Made by a program: the position numbers and the translations under genes
Notes under the pieces: model-generated
What the model saw: the letters and a program-made list of their open reading frames with translations, nothing else
Databases searched by the model: none
Told to the model about the DNA's origin: nothing
Shown here: positions 54,359 through 64,000 of the stretch, one piece after another
How the letters are laid out: each line of letters opens with the position of its first letter
Numbering within the stretch: position 1 is the first letter of the stretch
Origin: Litoreibacter meonggei
Lineage (GTDB): Bacteria > Pseudomonadota > Alphaproteobacteria > Rhodobacterales > Rhodobacteraceae
Reading direction: 5' to 3'
Assembly: GCF_003663885.1 (NCBI RefSeq)
Contig: NZ_RCCE01000002.1
Span: 434,001 to 498,000, forward strand
Length of the DNA: 64,000 bases

Positions 54359-54424
54359 GTCATGTCCTCTCGTGACATGTGGGCCCCACGCCTGAATCGG
54401 CGGTGAGGTCGCGTTAAATTGGTC

Positions 54425-54443
54425 GTGGAGGCGGTTCCTCCAC
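54425..54443. promoter_or_regulatory. Hairpin in the helicase leader region
   Basis: GTGGAGG and CCTCCAC pair perfectly (7 bp, loop CGGTT), 67-85 bases upstream of the helicase start. CATGTC and GACATG (54361-54379) make a second inverted repeat next to the ribosome site. Helicase genes of this type are often controlled in their leaders, but no direct evidence is present. Confidence 0.35.
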
Positions 54444-54655
54444 CGGACCCATTCGCGTGAATATCGGGAACGTGTGTGCTGCGGCGGTGCAGTGCCTTGC
54501 TGATTTTGCAAAGCTCACGCGGCACCATAAGTGCGCAGACTTGCAGGGCAGATGCGCCCTGAGAGAAGATAAGTCAAGCCTTGGGCGCTATTTGGGGTGG
54601 AGGCTTGGCGATGCCGCGCCTAAAATACATCGCAATGACGAAGGGGGCACGCCAT

Positions 54656-55063
54656 ATGGGAAAATCCATTATCAGCCGCTCGGCCGAACGCGGGCTGCGC
54701 ATGACCGGCCAACGCCGCGTGATTGCGCAAGTGTTGGAAGAGGCGGACGATCACCCTGATGTCGAAGAATTACACGCCCGTGCGTCAGCGCTGGATGCCG
54801 GCATTTCTATTGCCACAGTCTACCGCACGGTGAAATTATTTGAAGAAGCCGGGCTTCTGGAGCGGTTGGAGTTCGGAGATGGACGTTCGCGCTATGAGGA
54901 CGCCGAGCGCGATCACCACGACCACCTAATTGACATGCAAACCGGCGAAGTGATCGAATTTGTCGACCCCGAGATCGAAGAACTTCAAGAGCGGATCGCC
55001 AAACGGCTTGGGTACAAGCTGAAAGGACACCGATTGGAATTGTATGGGGTAAAAGATAGCTGA
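54656..55063 (+). CDS. Fur-family metalloregulator (Fur/Mur type)
   Basis: 135 residues. Winged helix (about 8-80: ERGLRMTGQRRVIAQVLEEAD, VEELHARASALDAGISIATVYRTVKLFEEAGLLERLE) and the metal-binding DHHDHLIDMQTG and EFVDPEIEEL stretch. No CxxC zinc pair, as usual in alphaproteobacterial Fur/Mur proteins. In Rhodobacterales such a protein commonly controls manganese or iron uptake; which metal is not decided. AAGGGGG precedes the ATG. Confidence 0.88.
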   Translation: MGKSIISRSAERGLRMTGQRRVIAQVLEEADDHPDVEELHARASALDAGISIATVYRTVKLFEEAGLLERLEFGDGRSRYEDAERDHHDHLIDMQTGEVIEFVDPEIEELQERIAKRLGYKLKGHRLELYGVKDS

Positions 55064-55134
55064 GTGCTTTCCCAAGCTCGACCATAATAATTGGGTCTCT
55101 CTAGAGTCTCTTGTTATCGCTAACAGTCCTTGGC

Positions 55135-55163
55135 TTGCCCTTGTCACGCTGCCCCTTTATACC
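55135..55163 (+). promoter_or_regulatory. Candidate sigma70-type promoter of eno
   Basis: TTGCCC (55135-55140) and TATACC (55158-55163) are spaced by 17 bases, 40 bases before the eno ATG. Confidence 0.5.
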
Positions 55164-55178
55164 CTGCCGTAACGGTAA

Positions 55179-56480
<1,302 letters not shown>

Positions 56481-56548
56481 AGTTACTGTCCGGCAGTAGC
56501 GGCGGCGGATTTAGCCGCCACGCACGACCGTTACCGGCTGTGTTGATT

Positions 56549-56619
56549 GAGCGGGCCACGGGGCCCGCTCGGAGGGCGTGATCAGCGGCATCACATTAAA
56601 CCTAGCCGGCCGCGCCGGC
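56549..56619 (+). terminator. Two hairpins after eno
   Basis: GAGCGGGCC / GGCCCGCTC (9 bp, loop ACGG, 56549-56570) and GCCGGC / GCCGGC (6 bp, loop CGC, 56605-56619). Neither is followed by a T-tract, so termination, if it happens, is not the simple intrinsic kind. Confidence 0.4.
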
Positions 56620-56679
56620 GATGGTCTCAACGTGGGCGCACACATTGCCCCGCACGCTGATCGGTTTTAGCTGCCCCCC

Positions 56680-57303
56680 TTACTTTGCAAAACAGTAAAA
56701 CAGCCCGTTGCCGCCAGTGCCCTGCAAGTCCGACTGAGAGCAGCCGCGCGATGGGTGCGCCGCGACCCAGCTGGTCGGGTCAGCCCCGCCACCGGTGCGG
56801 TCATGGTGACCGACAGTTGCAGCGCCCTCGCCGTTCGACGTCCAATTGGCGCAGTTTGCACCGGTGGACATGCCCGCAGCGTCCGAACCTGTCAGGATGT
56901 CGTGCATGTTCGGCTTGTCGCCGCGACCGTTGACAATGGCACCCGACTCGGAAACCGAGTTTTCCTTACTCAGAGCATTGGCCGCCGCGTCGTGGAGGTT
57001 CGCAACATCCGTAGCGACCGTGACCCCGTTGTGATTCACCCAAGGGCCCGAGCCGATGCGGTCGCGCGCGTTGGTGCTGTCGTCGGACAGGTAAGCGGCC
57101 CATGTGCTCCCTGTGATGCCAGCGGTTTCAGCCAGCGCCGTGCAATGGGCATCTGCCCCTGCCAATCCACCCAAATTTGCCCCGTCGCCCAAGCCAATAG
57201 ACGTCAGGAAGAAGCTTGCCCCCTCATGACCATCCGCACTGGCACCCATTGGTGGCATCGCGACAACGACTGCCAGCGCGGCGCATTTACAAAATAAGTT
57301 CAT
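56680..57303 (-). CDS. Secreted lectin-like domain protein
   Basis: 207 residues with a signal peptide (MNLFCKCAALAVVVAMPPMG, cleavage near ASA). The mature domain has a C-type-lectin-like pattern: FFLTSIGLGDGANLGGL, DAHCTALAETAG, TWAAYLSDDSTNARDRIG, CANWTSNGEGAATVGHHDRTGG and RGCSQSDLQGTGGNGLFYCF, with four conserved cysteines that pair in such folds. Related to DUF1554-type lectins. Likely binds carbohydrate on the cell surface or in the periplasm (inference). Confidence 0.72.
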   Translation of the reverse strand: MNLFCKCAALAVVVAMPPMGASADGHEGASFFLTSIGLGDGANLGGLAGADAHCTALAETAGITGSTWAAYLSDDSTNARDRIGSGPWVNHNGVTVATDVANLHDAAANALSKENSVSESGAIVNGRGDKPNMHDILTGSDAAGMSTGANCANWTSNGEGAATVGHHDRTGGGADPTSWVAAHPSRGCSQSDLQGTGGNGLFYCFAK

Positions 57304-57451
57304 TTGGAATTTCCCTTCGAATTGGTTCAAACCAGCGCAACATAGCGTGGAATCCATAGGTCACCGGTCAAGTTCCCGTGTATGTGCTGCCCCTCCACTG
57401 GCTAGACCAAATTCCATTGAGCCTTGGTAACCCCAGCGATAGGTTGTCGCC

Positions 57452-57877
57452 ATGACCGCAGATGACTTGATTACCCGCCTCAACCTCGCGCCTCACCCCG
57501 AAGGGGGATGGTATCGCCAGACATGGGTGGCAGATGGTGACGGGAGGCCCTCCGGCACGTGCATATATTTCTTGCTCAAACAGGGCGAGCGGAGCCATTG
57601 GCATCGCGTGGATGCGGGCGAGATATGGCACTTTTACGCGGGCACTCCGCTGGTTTTGTCGATATCTCCAAGTGACACGGGACCGGCCACCGACCACATT
57701 TTAGGGCCGGATTTCGCGGCAGGGCAGCGACCTCAGATTGTGGTGGAGGCTGGTGAGTGGCAAGCGGCCTCTGCGCCTGACGGGTGGGCGCTTGTGGGCT
57801 GCACGGTGTCACCGGGGTTCACGTTTGACGGGTTCGAGCTGGCCGCTGCGGGTTTTGACATCCCTAGGGGTGACTGA
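57452..57877 (+). CDS. DUF985 cupin protein
   Basis: 141 residues of the RmlC-like cupin fold: [62 protein letters not shown] and [15 protein letters not shown]. The His/Glu of [10 protein letters not shown] may bind metal. Family function unknown. Convergent with anmK, overlapping by 14 bases. Confidence 0.85.
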   Translation: MTADDLITRLNLAPHPEGGWYRQTWVADGDGRPSGTCIYFLLKQGERSHWHRVDAGEIWHFYAGTPLVLSISPSDTGPATDHILGPDFAAGQRPQIVVEAGEWQAASAPDGWALVGCTVSPGFTFDGFELAAAGFDIPRGD

Positions 57878-58976
57878 CCGTCCCGCCCCCGACATTGGCC
57901 CCTACGCCGGTGGTACTAGGGCAACTTGTGGGCAGGCCACGCGCCACGCGCACCGCGAGATACGCGAAGGCCTGCGCCTCCAGCATGTCCCCGTCGAGGC
58001 CGTGATCGTCGATGTTGTCAATTTGCGCGCCAGTGAGCATGCGCAGGCGGGCCATGATGTGCGGGTTATGACGACCGCCGCCGCAGACAAGGATGCGGGC
58101 GGGCGGCTTTGGCATATGTTCCATCGCGCGGGCGACGGCGGTGGCGCAACACTCGGCGAGGGTAGCAGCCGCATCGGCGTCGGAGAGGTCCGCGACTTGG
58201 GCGGAGAGTAGCGCAAAGTCGTCGCGATCCAGCGATTTAGGCGGGATTTTATGGAAGTACGCGTGGGTTAGGAATTTATCCACGATTTGCATGTTCACTG
58301 CGCCTTGCCCGGCAAAGGCTCCGTCGCGGTCATAAGGTTGGTTTAGGCGGGCCTGCATCAGGTCGTTGATCGGAGCATTGGCCGGGCCTGTATCAAAGGC
58401 AAGCAATGCGCCCTCGGCTTGGGGCTTGTCGTAGCTTGGGTCGACATAGGTGACGTTGCCCACGCCGCCTAGATTCAAGAACACCGACGGCGATGTCAAA
58501 GAGAGGTATTTGGCGCAGGCAAAATGGAAAAACGGTGCCAGTGGCGCGCCCTGCCCGCCCAGTTGCACATCGGCACTGCGGAAGTCCCAGACCACGGGGC
58601 ATTGCAGAAGTTCGGCCAACAGCGCCCCATCACCCGTTTGGTGCGTACGCTGGTTGTCGGGGTCATGGGCAAGGGTTTGGCCGTGGAACCCGATGATCCT
58701 TGGCGTTTGGTCAGGGTCTGTCGTCATCATGCGTGACAGAAGGGCCGCGTGGACTGTTTCTACCGTCTCGGCGGCTCGGGCGACATCCGCGCCATCGTGC
58801 CATTGGCCAAGGGCCTTTGCGATGGATGCACGTTCATCAGCACTATACCCGCGATAGTCGCTGACACCGAACTCCGCGATGGTTTCGCCGTCGGTGCGCA
58901 GCAGCGCTGCATCCACCCCGTCAAGGGACGTGCCGGACATCGCGCCAAGCGCCCAAATTGGACCGTTGATCTTCAA
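57864..58976 (-). CDS. anmK: Anhydro-N-acetylmuramic acid kinase
   Basis: Phosphorylates and opens anhydroMurNAc in peptidoglycan recycling. 370 residues. [71 protein letters not shown] and [19 protein letters not shown] start at 58976 because GGAGGGG lies 6 bases before it; GTG at 59000 is in frame upstream of that site. Divergent from tyrS with 67 bases between starts. Confidence 0.92.
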   Translation of the reverse strand: MKINGPIWALGAMSGTSLDGVDAALLRTDGETIAEFGVSDYRGYSADERASIAKALGQWHDGADVARAAETVETVHAALLSRMMTTDPDQTPRIIGFHGQTLAHDPDNQRTHQTGDGALLAELLQCPVVWDFRSADVQLGGQGAPLAPFFHFACAKYLSLTSPSVFLNLGGVGNVTYVDPSYDKPQAEGALLAFDTGPANAPINDLMQARLNQPYDRDGAFAGQGAVNMQIVDKFLTHAYFHKIPPKSLDRDDFALLSAQVADLSDADAAATLAECCATAVARAMEHMPKPPARILVCGGGRHNPHIMARLRMLTGAQIDNIDDHGLDGDMLEAQAFAYLAVRVARGLPTSCPSTTGVGANVGGGTVSHP

Positions 58977-59043
58977 TGGCTTCCCCTCCGCGCCCCTCAC
59001 GCCTATAAGGCGCGAAACACTGTTTTGCAGGGACGATACCCCA

Positions 59044-60294
59044 ATGACCTACCATGCCAAATCCGAATTTCTGACCGTGATGATGGAGCGTGGCTTTCTG
59101 GCCGATTGCACCGACTATCAAGGGCTGGACGAGGCTTTGATCAAAGGCGTGGTTCCTGCCTATATCGGCTACGATGCCACGGCAAAATCACTGCATGTCG
59201 GTCACTTGATGAATATCATGGTGTTGCGCTGGTTCCAGAAAACCGGCGGCAAGCCGATCACCCTTATGGGCGGTGGCACAACGAAAGTCGGCGATCCGAG
59301 CTTCCGCTCGGATGAACGCCCATTGCTCGACGATACCGCGATTGCCGCCAATATTGATGGTATGCAGCGTGTTTTCGCCAAATATCTCGACTATGGCGAG
59401 GGCGAAACCGATGCCGTGATGCTCAACAATGCCGAGTGGCTGGACGACTTGAACTACCTTGAGTTCCTGCGCGATATCGGGCGACATTTTTCGGTCAACC
59501 GGATGCTGAGCTTCGAGAGTGTCAAGTCGCGGTTGGATCGGGAGCAATCTCTGTCTTTCCTCGAATTCAACTACATGATCTTGCAAGCCTATGATTTCCT
59601 TGAACTCAATCGCCGGTACGGCTGCCTGCTGCAAATGGGCGGCTCGGATCAGTGGGGCAATATCATCAACGGCATCGACCTGACGCGGCGGGTGTTGGAC
59701 CACGAAATTTACGGTCTGACCACGCCCCTGTTGACCACATCCGACGGACGCAAGATGGGTAAATCGCAAGGCGGCGCGATCTGGCTGAACGGCGATATGC
59801 TTAGCCCTTACGAGTTCTGGCAATTCTGGCGCAACACAACCGACGCGGATACGGGTAAGTTCCTGAAACTGTTTACAGAACTTCCAGTGGCGGAATGCGA
59901 ACGCTTGGGCGCACTCGAAGGCTCGGAGATCAACGCGGCCAAGGTGATCCTTGCCAATCAGGTCACCGCATTGATGCACGGCGAGGATGCGGCGAAGACT
60001 GCCGAAGCAACGGCGCACGACGTGTTTGAGAAGGGCGGCACTGGTGACGATTTACCAACGCTCACGTTGACCACGGAAGACTTGGGCGAGGGTATTTCCA
60101 TCGTCCAGCTGATCGTGCGATCCGGCCTCGCTGGGTCAGGCAAAGAGGCGAAACGGCTGATCTCGGAGAACGGTGCCAAGATAAACGACGAGGCGTTGAC
60201 CGACGCTGGATTGTTCATCACTGCCGACCAGCTTGCGCAGCCGATCAAATTGTCAGCGGGCAAAAAACGCCACGCCTTGGTAACCCTGAACTGA
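59044..60294 (+). CDS. tyrS: Tyrosyl-tRNA synthetase
   Basis: 416 residues. Class I motifs: HVGHLMNIM (HIGH version) and [11 protein letters not shown] (KMSKS version), [16 protein letters not shown] and [24 protein letters not shown]-terminal S4 RNA-binding domain (about 345-410). Charges tRNA-Tyr. ATG at 59044. Confidence 0.96.
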   Translation: MTYHAKSEFLTVMMERGFLADCTDYQGLDEALIKGVVPAYIGYDATAKSLHVGHLMNIMVLRWFQKTGGKPITLMGGGTTKVGDPSFRSDERPLLDDTAIAANIDGMQRVFAKYLDYGEGETDAVMLNNAEWLDDLNYLEFLRDIGRHFSVNRMLSFESVKSRLDREQSLSFLEFNYMILQAYDFLELNRRYGCLLQMGGSDQWGNIINGIDLTRRVLDHEIYGLTTPLLTTSDGRKMGKSQGGAIWLNGDMLSPYEFWQFWRNTTDADTGKFLKLFTELPVAECERLGALEGSEINAAKVILANQVTALMHGEDAAKTAEATAHDVFEKGGTGDDLPTLTLTTEDLGEGISIVQLIVRSGLAGSGKEAKRLISENGAKINDEALTDAGLFITADQLAQPIKLSAGKKRHALVTLN

Positions 60295-60302
60295 CAGTTT
60301 CC

Positions 60303-60327
60303 ACAAAACGGTCGGGAGGCCCCGACC
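60303..60327 (-). terminator. Intrinsic terminator of maeB
   Basis: On the minus strand GGTCGGG pairs with CCCGACC (7 bp, loop GCCT), then GTTTTGTGG follows, giving a short T-tract. It lies 37 bases after the maeB stop and between the convergent tyrS and maeB genes, so it may serve both. Confidence 0.6.
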
Positions 60328-60363
60328 CGAACAAAGTCGGGCCGAAGGCTCCGTTAGATCACG

Positions 60364-62658
60364 CTACCCGTAAAGGGCGACGGGCGTGCCAGCGATCGCC
60401 GACACATTCAGTAGACCGCGCGCGGTGATGGACGGCGTGACGATGTGGGCCTTGTTGCCCATGCCCATCAATATTGGCCCGACTTCCAGTCCACCGGCCT
60501 TCATTTTCAGAATGTTACGCACGCCCGACGCCGCATCTGTATTGGCGAAGACCAGCACGTTAGCGGCACCTTCCAACCGGCTATTGGGCATGATGCGCGT
60601 GCGCAACTCTTGGTCCAGCGCCGCATCCGCGTGCATTTCGCCCTCGTAGGTGAAGTTGCGCGGCTCCGCGTCCAAAATATCCAAGGCTCCACGCACCCGA
60701 CGTCCCGTCGCGCTGTCCAGATTACCAAATTGTGAGTTGGAACACAGCGCAATTTTAGGCTCCACCCCAAAGCGCCGCACATGGCGCGCCGCGGATATAA
60801 CCGTCTCTGCAATCTGTTCGGCAGTGGGTTCGGCATGCACATGAGTGTCGGCTACAAACAGCGGCCCGTCTTCCAAGATCATCAGCGACATGGCCCCGAC
60901 GGGATGCAACTCTGTGCTGCCCAGAACCTGTTGGACATAGTTCAGATGCCATAAGAACTGGCCGAATGTGCCGCAAATCAGACTGTCTGCATCGCCACGG
61001 TGCACCATGACAGCGCCAATCGCGGTGGTATTGGTACGCAGAATGGCACGCGCAAGATCAGGGGTCACACCACGCCGCGCCATGATTGTGTGATAGGTCT
61101 GCCAATAGTCGCGATAACGAGGGTCATCGTTGGGGTTCACCAACTCAAAATCGCGACCGGGCTTTATTGACAGGCCCGCGCGTTCGGCGCGGCGCTCGAT
61201 CACATCCGGGCGACCGATAAGAATCGGCTTGTCGGTCGTGTCCTCCAGCATCGCATTGGCGGCACGCAGGACGCGTTCGCTTTCGCCTTCGGTGAAGACG
61301 ATCTTGCGGGTCGCGGTGCGCGCGGCCTCGAAGACAGGGCGCATAATGAGCGCAGATTTGAACACCGACCCGTCGAGTTCGGCCTTGTAGCTTTCGATAT
61401 CTTCCAGCGGGCGCTTCGCGACACCACTTTCCATCGCAGCCTTGGCAACGGCGGTCGCCACCACGCCCATTAAGCGTGGATCGAAAGGTTTAGGGATCAG
61501 GTAATCCGCGCCAAAAGTCAGTTGCTCGCCCTGATACGCGGCGGCGGCCTCCGCAGATGTCGTCGCACGAGCGAGTGCTGCAATGCCCTCGACACAGCCA
61601 ATCTTCATCTCGTCATTGATAGTTGTAGCGCCTACATCAAGTGCGCCACGGAAAATGAAGGGAAAGCAAAGGACGTTGTTTACCTGGTTCGGGTAATCAC
61701 TACGTCCGGTAGCGATGATCGCGTCCGGCGCAACCTTGCGCGCCTCGTCCGGCATGATTTCCGGCGTTGGATTTGCCAGCGCGAAGATGATTGGGCGGGA
61801 GGCCATTTTGGCGACCATTTCAGACTTCAGCACGCCGGGGCCGGAGAGACCCAGGAACAGGTCCGCACCATCAATCACGTCGCCAAGACTACGGAGGTCG
61901 GATTTTTGGGCAAAGGCAGCCTTTTGCGGCGTCATTTCCTCGGTACGGCCTTCATAGACCAAACCAGCGATGTCGCAGAGCCAAACGTTTTCGCGCTTCA
62001 CGCCCAACTTCAACAACATGTTCAGGCAGGCGATGCCCGCGGCACCACCGCCGGTGGAGACGATCTTGATGTCCTCGAATGCTTTGCCCGCGACCCGCAA
62101 CGCATTGGTTGCCGCAGCGCCAACCACAATGGCAGTGCCGTGCTGATCGTCATGGAAGACCGGGATATCCATCCGCGCGCGGCAAATGTCTTCTACGATA
62201 AAGCAATCTGGCGCCTTGATGTCTTCAAGGTTAATCGCGCCAAAGGTCGGGCCTAAGGCGCAGACGATTTCAGCCAGTTTTTCGGGGTCTTTTTCATCCA
62301 ACTCGATGTCGAAACAATCGATATTGGCGAATTTCTTGAACAGGACGGCTTTGCCCTCCATCACCGGTTTGGAGGCGAGTGCACCGATATTTCCAAGGCC
62401 AAGAACGGCTGTCCCGTTGGTAACCACTCCGACCAGATTGCCGCGCGAGGTGTAGTCGCGGGCCGTATCAGGTTCAGCCTTAATTTCTAAGCAGGCTTCG
62501 GCCACTCCGGGAGAATACGCACGAGACAGATCGCGACCATTGGCCAAAGGCTTGGTTGCGCGGATTTCCAACTTACCGGGCTTCGGGTAGCGGTGATAAT
62601 CCAAAGCGGCCTGACGAAGCGCCTGTTGGCGATCCTCATCGGTGCGTTCATCTGCCAT
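60364..62658 (-). CDS. maeB: NADP-dependent malic enzyme with phosphotransacetylase-like domain
   Basis: Oxidatively decarboxylates malate to pyruvate with NADPH. 764 residues: malic-enzyme part (about 1-430, with [34 protein letters not shown] and [11 protein letters not shown]), and a C-terminal phosphate-acetyltransferase-like part (about 440-764, [16 protein letters not shown]) that usually gives allosteric control by acetyl-CoA, as in other MaeB. Supplies pyruvate and NADPH. GGGAGGA lies before the ATG. The upstream palindrome at 62676-62701 suggests regulation. Confidence 0.95.
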   Translation of the reverse strand: MADERTDEDRQQALRQAALDYHRYPKPGKLEIRATKPLANGRDLSRAYSPGVAEACLEIKAEPDTARDYTSRGNLVGVVTNGTAVLGLGNIGALASKPVMEGKAVLFKKFANIDCFDIELDEKDPEKLAEIVCALGPTFGAINLEDIKAPDCFIVEDICRARMDIPVFHDDQHGTAIVVGAAATNALRVAGKAFEDIKIVSTGGGAAGIACLNMLLKLGVKRENVWLCDIAGLVYEGRTEEMTPQKAAFAQKSDLRSLGDVIDGADLFLGLSGPGVLKSEMVAKMASRPIIFALANPTPEIMPDEARKVAPDAIIATGRSDYPNQVNNVLCFPFIFRGALDVGATTINDEMKIGCVEGIAALARATTSAEAAAAYQGEQLTFGADYLIPKPFDPRLMGVVATAVAKAAMESGVAKRPLEDIESYKAELDGSVFKSALIMRPVFEAARTATRKIVFTEGESERVLRAANAMLEDTTDKPILIGRPDVIERRAERAGLSIKPGRDFELVNPNDDPRYRDYWQTYHTIMARRGVTPDLARAILRTNTTAIGAVMVHRGDADSLICGTFGQFLWHLNYVQQVLGSTELHPVGAMSLMILEDGPLFVADTHVHAEPTAEQIAETVISAARHVRRFGVEPKIALCSNSQFGNLDSATGRRVRGALDILDAEPRNFTYEGEMHADAALDQELRTRIMPNSRLEGAANVLVFANTDAASGVRNILKMKAGGLEVGPILMGMGNKAHIVTPSITARGLLNVSAIAGTPVALYG

Positions 62659-62675
62659 CGTGTTCCTCCCAAAAT

Positions 62676-62701
62676 AAAGTAGTTTAACATTAAACTACTT
62701 T
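62676..62701. promoter_or_regulatory. 26-bp palindrome in the maeB / VOC-cupin divergent spacer
   Basis: AAAGTAGTTTAA and TTAAACTACTTT are perfect 12-bp arms separated by CA, starting 18 bases upstream of the maeB ATG and only 6 bases before its ribosome site. Such a site would fit a dimeric MarR- or similar regulator blocking the maeB promoter or early elongation (inference). It lies 95 bases before the divergent VOC-cupin gene. Confidence 0.6.
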
Positions 62702-62795
62702 TTCGTAGCGCCTTCTATGTCGCGCAAAGTGCAGCGCAAGGCAAGTCTTGCATATTGCGGCGCCTGTACCCACTCTGCGTCAAAACGGAGGGGTC

Positions 62796-63872
62796 ATGCC
62801 AGACATCATTGCGGAAATTCGCCTGCCCACACAAGAGTTGCGCAACGATATTCCTTTCTACACCAAAGTGCTCGGGATGCGGATGGATATGATTTACCCC
62901 GCCGATGACCCGACCGTAGCAGTGTTCTCCGGCTATGGCCTGCGGTTACGCATCGAAAAAGACGCGCCGGAGCCTGTGGGAACGATCCGCATCCTGACCG
63001 AAGATCCTGATGGGTTCGCAGATGGCAAGCGCGAGTTGATCGCACCGAACGGCACGCGCATCGAGATCGCGGACCGCAACCCGCCGTTAATCATGCCCGA
63101 AACGCAGCACGCTTTTGTCGTGCGCCGGCTGGCGGATCAAGCTCCGTGGATCATTGGTCGCGCGGGAATGCACTATCGTGATCTGATCCCCGACCGGCTT
63201 GGCGGCTCGATCATTGCGTCGCATATCCGCATCCCTGATGGCGGGCCGGTGCCGGACATGATGCATTATCATACGGTCGGGTTTCAGCTGATTTTCTGTT
63301 ATCGTGGCTGGGTCGATTTGGTCTACGAGGATCAGGGCGAGCCCTTCCGACTACACGCAGGCAACTGCGTAATCCAGCCGCCGGAAATCCGGCATCGGGT
63401 ATTATATGCGTCTGATAATATTGAAGTTATCGAGATTGGTGTCCCTGCTGAACATGTCACAACGATTGACCATGAGATGAAACTGCCAAACGGCCCTGCC
63501 AATCCTGATCGCGATTTTCAGGGGCAAAAATTCGTGCACCACAAAGCCGAAGACGCATCTTGGCAACCGTTTCGCATTGCCGGCTTCACCTGCCGCGATA
63601 CCACGATTGCGCAAAACACCCGCAATGTCGCAGGCGTTCAGGTTGTGAAAAAAGACGGCGTGGCGGATTGGTCCAGCCACGACGCCGATATTCTGTTCAC
63701 TTTTGTGATGGACGGCACGATGGTCCTTCAAGGCGAGGGCAAGGAGCCCTATGCGTTGGAAGCAGGCGATGCGTTTGTTATTCCTCCCAGCATGAAGACC
63801 AAATACGCCGACGCGTCCGACAATCTCGAGCTGTTGGAAGTGTCATTGCCGGGCGTCTTCGAAACGCACTAA
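62796..63872 (+). CDS. VOC-cupin-cupin fusion protein
   Basis: 358 residues with three barrels. Residues about 3-95 have a VOC-type N-terminal half (EIRLPTQELRNDIPFYTKVLGMRMDMIYP). A first cupin (about 155-225) keeps metal-type histidines in MHYHTVGFQLIFCYRG and PEIRHRVLY. A second cupin (about 260-355) has AGDAFVIPPSMKTKYAD but lacks the His cluster. Such double-cupin dioxygenase relatives act on aromatic or small acids, but no substrate is clear. GGAGGGG precedes the ATG. Divergent from maeB across the 26-bp palindrome. Confidence 0.8.
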   Translation: MPDIIAEIRLPTQELRNDIPFYTKVLGMRMDMIYPADDPTVAVFSGYGLRLRIEKDAPEPVGTIRILTEDPDGFADGKRELIAPNGTRIEIADRNPPLIMPETQHAFVVRRLADQAPWIIGRAGMHYRDLIPDRLGGSIIASHIRIPDGGPVPDMMHYHTVGFQLIFCYRGWVDLVYEDQGEPFRLHAGNCVIQPPEIRHRVLYASDNIEVIEIGVPAEHVTTIDHEMKLPNGPANPDRDFQGQKFVHHKAEDASWQPFRIAGFTCRDTTIAQNTRNVAGVQVVKKDGVADWSSHDADILFTFVMDGTMVLQGEGKEPYALEAGDAFVIPPSMKTKYADASDNLELLEVSLPGVFETH

Positions 63873-64000
63873 TCAAGCTTGGCTTGGCACTTCACGCGCG
63901 CGGAGTTCTTTCAACCGTTCCTCGGCCTCTTCCATCGTCAGATCGTCGCTAAACGGCATTTCGTGCAGAATCGCCAATTCACGCAATTCATAGCGCTGTG
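63873..64000 (-). CDS. Unidentified protein, C-terminal end only
   Basis: The last 41 residues of a gene that runs past the window edge: a charged helix (AILHEMPFSDDLTMEEAEER) ending in LKELRAREVPSQA. Too short to name. Its TGA stop directly follows the stop of the convergent VOC-cupin gene. Confidence 0.55.
   Translation of the reverse strand, partial: QRYELRELAILHEMPFSDDLTMEEAEERLKELRAREVPSQA

Overview
The window reads as chromosomal DNA of a Rhodobacterales (Roseobacter-group) alphaproteobacterium. The grounds are family resemblance and gene order only: moderately high GC, a DctPQM TRAP transporter, tandem small MerR regulators ahead of a beta-oxidation operon, a YidD-like protein with a cysteine-rich tail, a Hint-domain protein, a cdd-deoA-deoB-add-upp salvage operon, a MaeB-type malic enzyme and an alpha-type Fur/Mur regulator. 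About 60 protein genes are packed tightly, with many 4-bp start/stop overlaps. I saw no rRNA, tRNA, CRISPR array, intact insertion sequence or prophage.

Region 1 (1-10075) is a sugar-acid uptake and catabolism locus. It holds a TRAP transporter (dctMQP, minus), a GntR/FCD regulator, a DenD-like dehydrogenase and a beta-hydroxyacid dehydrogenase (minus). Divergently transcribed is an operon of SDR dehydrogenase, IlvD/Edd-family sugar-acid dehydratase, FAH-family diketo-acid hydrolase and D-2-hydroxyacid dehydrogenase. The divergent promoter region contains a perfect 16-bp palindrome. The order suggests dehydration, oxidation and hydrolytic cleavage of an aldonate to pyruvate plus a 2-hydroxyacid; the substrate is not identifiable from sequence.

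Region 2 (10519-16452) is mixed: a secreted cupredoxin-like protein, a periplasmic 5'-nucleotidase, DUF952-pyrD, a MATE exporter and two hotdog thioesterases. Region 3 (16603-24781) is a fatty-acid/acyl-CoA operon: two MerR paralogues, acyl-CoA dehydrogenase, small DNA-binding-like protein, GST, Cys-rich YidD protein, membrane protein, thiolase and the bifunctional hydratase/dehydrogenase. Region 4 (24854-32223) carries lineage-type proteins of unknown role, a Hint-domain protein, a sulfotransferase, a DMT exporter and an acyl-CoA synthetase.

Region 5 (32292-36736) is the complete nucleoside/deoxynucleoside salvage operon. Region 6 (37276-46983) has prpE, a glycine-rich TerB/DUF533 protein, an NhaP-type antiporter, a DMT exporter, SelO, a nucleoside hydrolase, a CorC-type transporter and a phosphoesterase. 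prpE has a leader hairpin that pairs perfectly with its own Shine-Dalgarno sequence. Region 7 (46985-53029) holds xerD, a 525-aa exported helical protein, an unlisted-size 44-aa membrane peptide, aroK-aroB, a lytic transglycosylase, ssb and a small membrane protein. Region 8 (53036-63872) holds a DEAD-box helicase, a Fur/Mur regulator, eno, a secreted lectin-like protein, a DUF985 cupin, anmK, tyrS, maeB and a VOC-cupin-cupin fusion. maeB and the fusion gene diverge across a palindrome with 12-bp arms.

The strongest candidates for undescribed biology are the sugar-acid locus with its operator, the prpE leader hairpin, the maeB palindrome, the Cys-rich YidD protein and the VOC-cupin-cupin protein.
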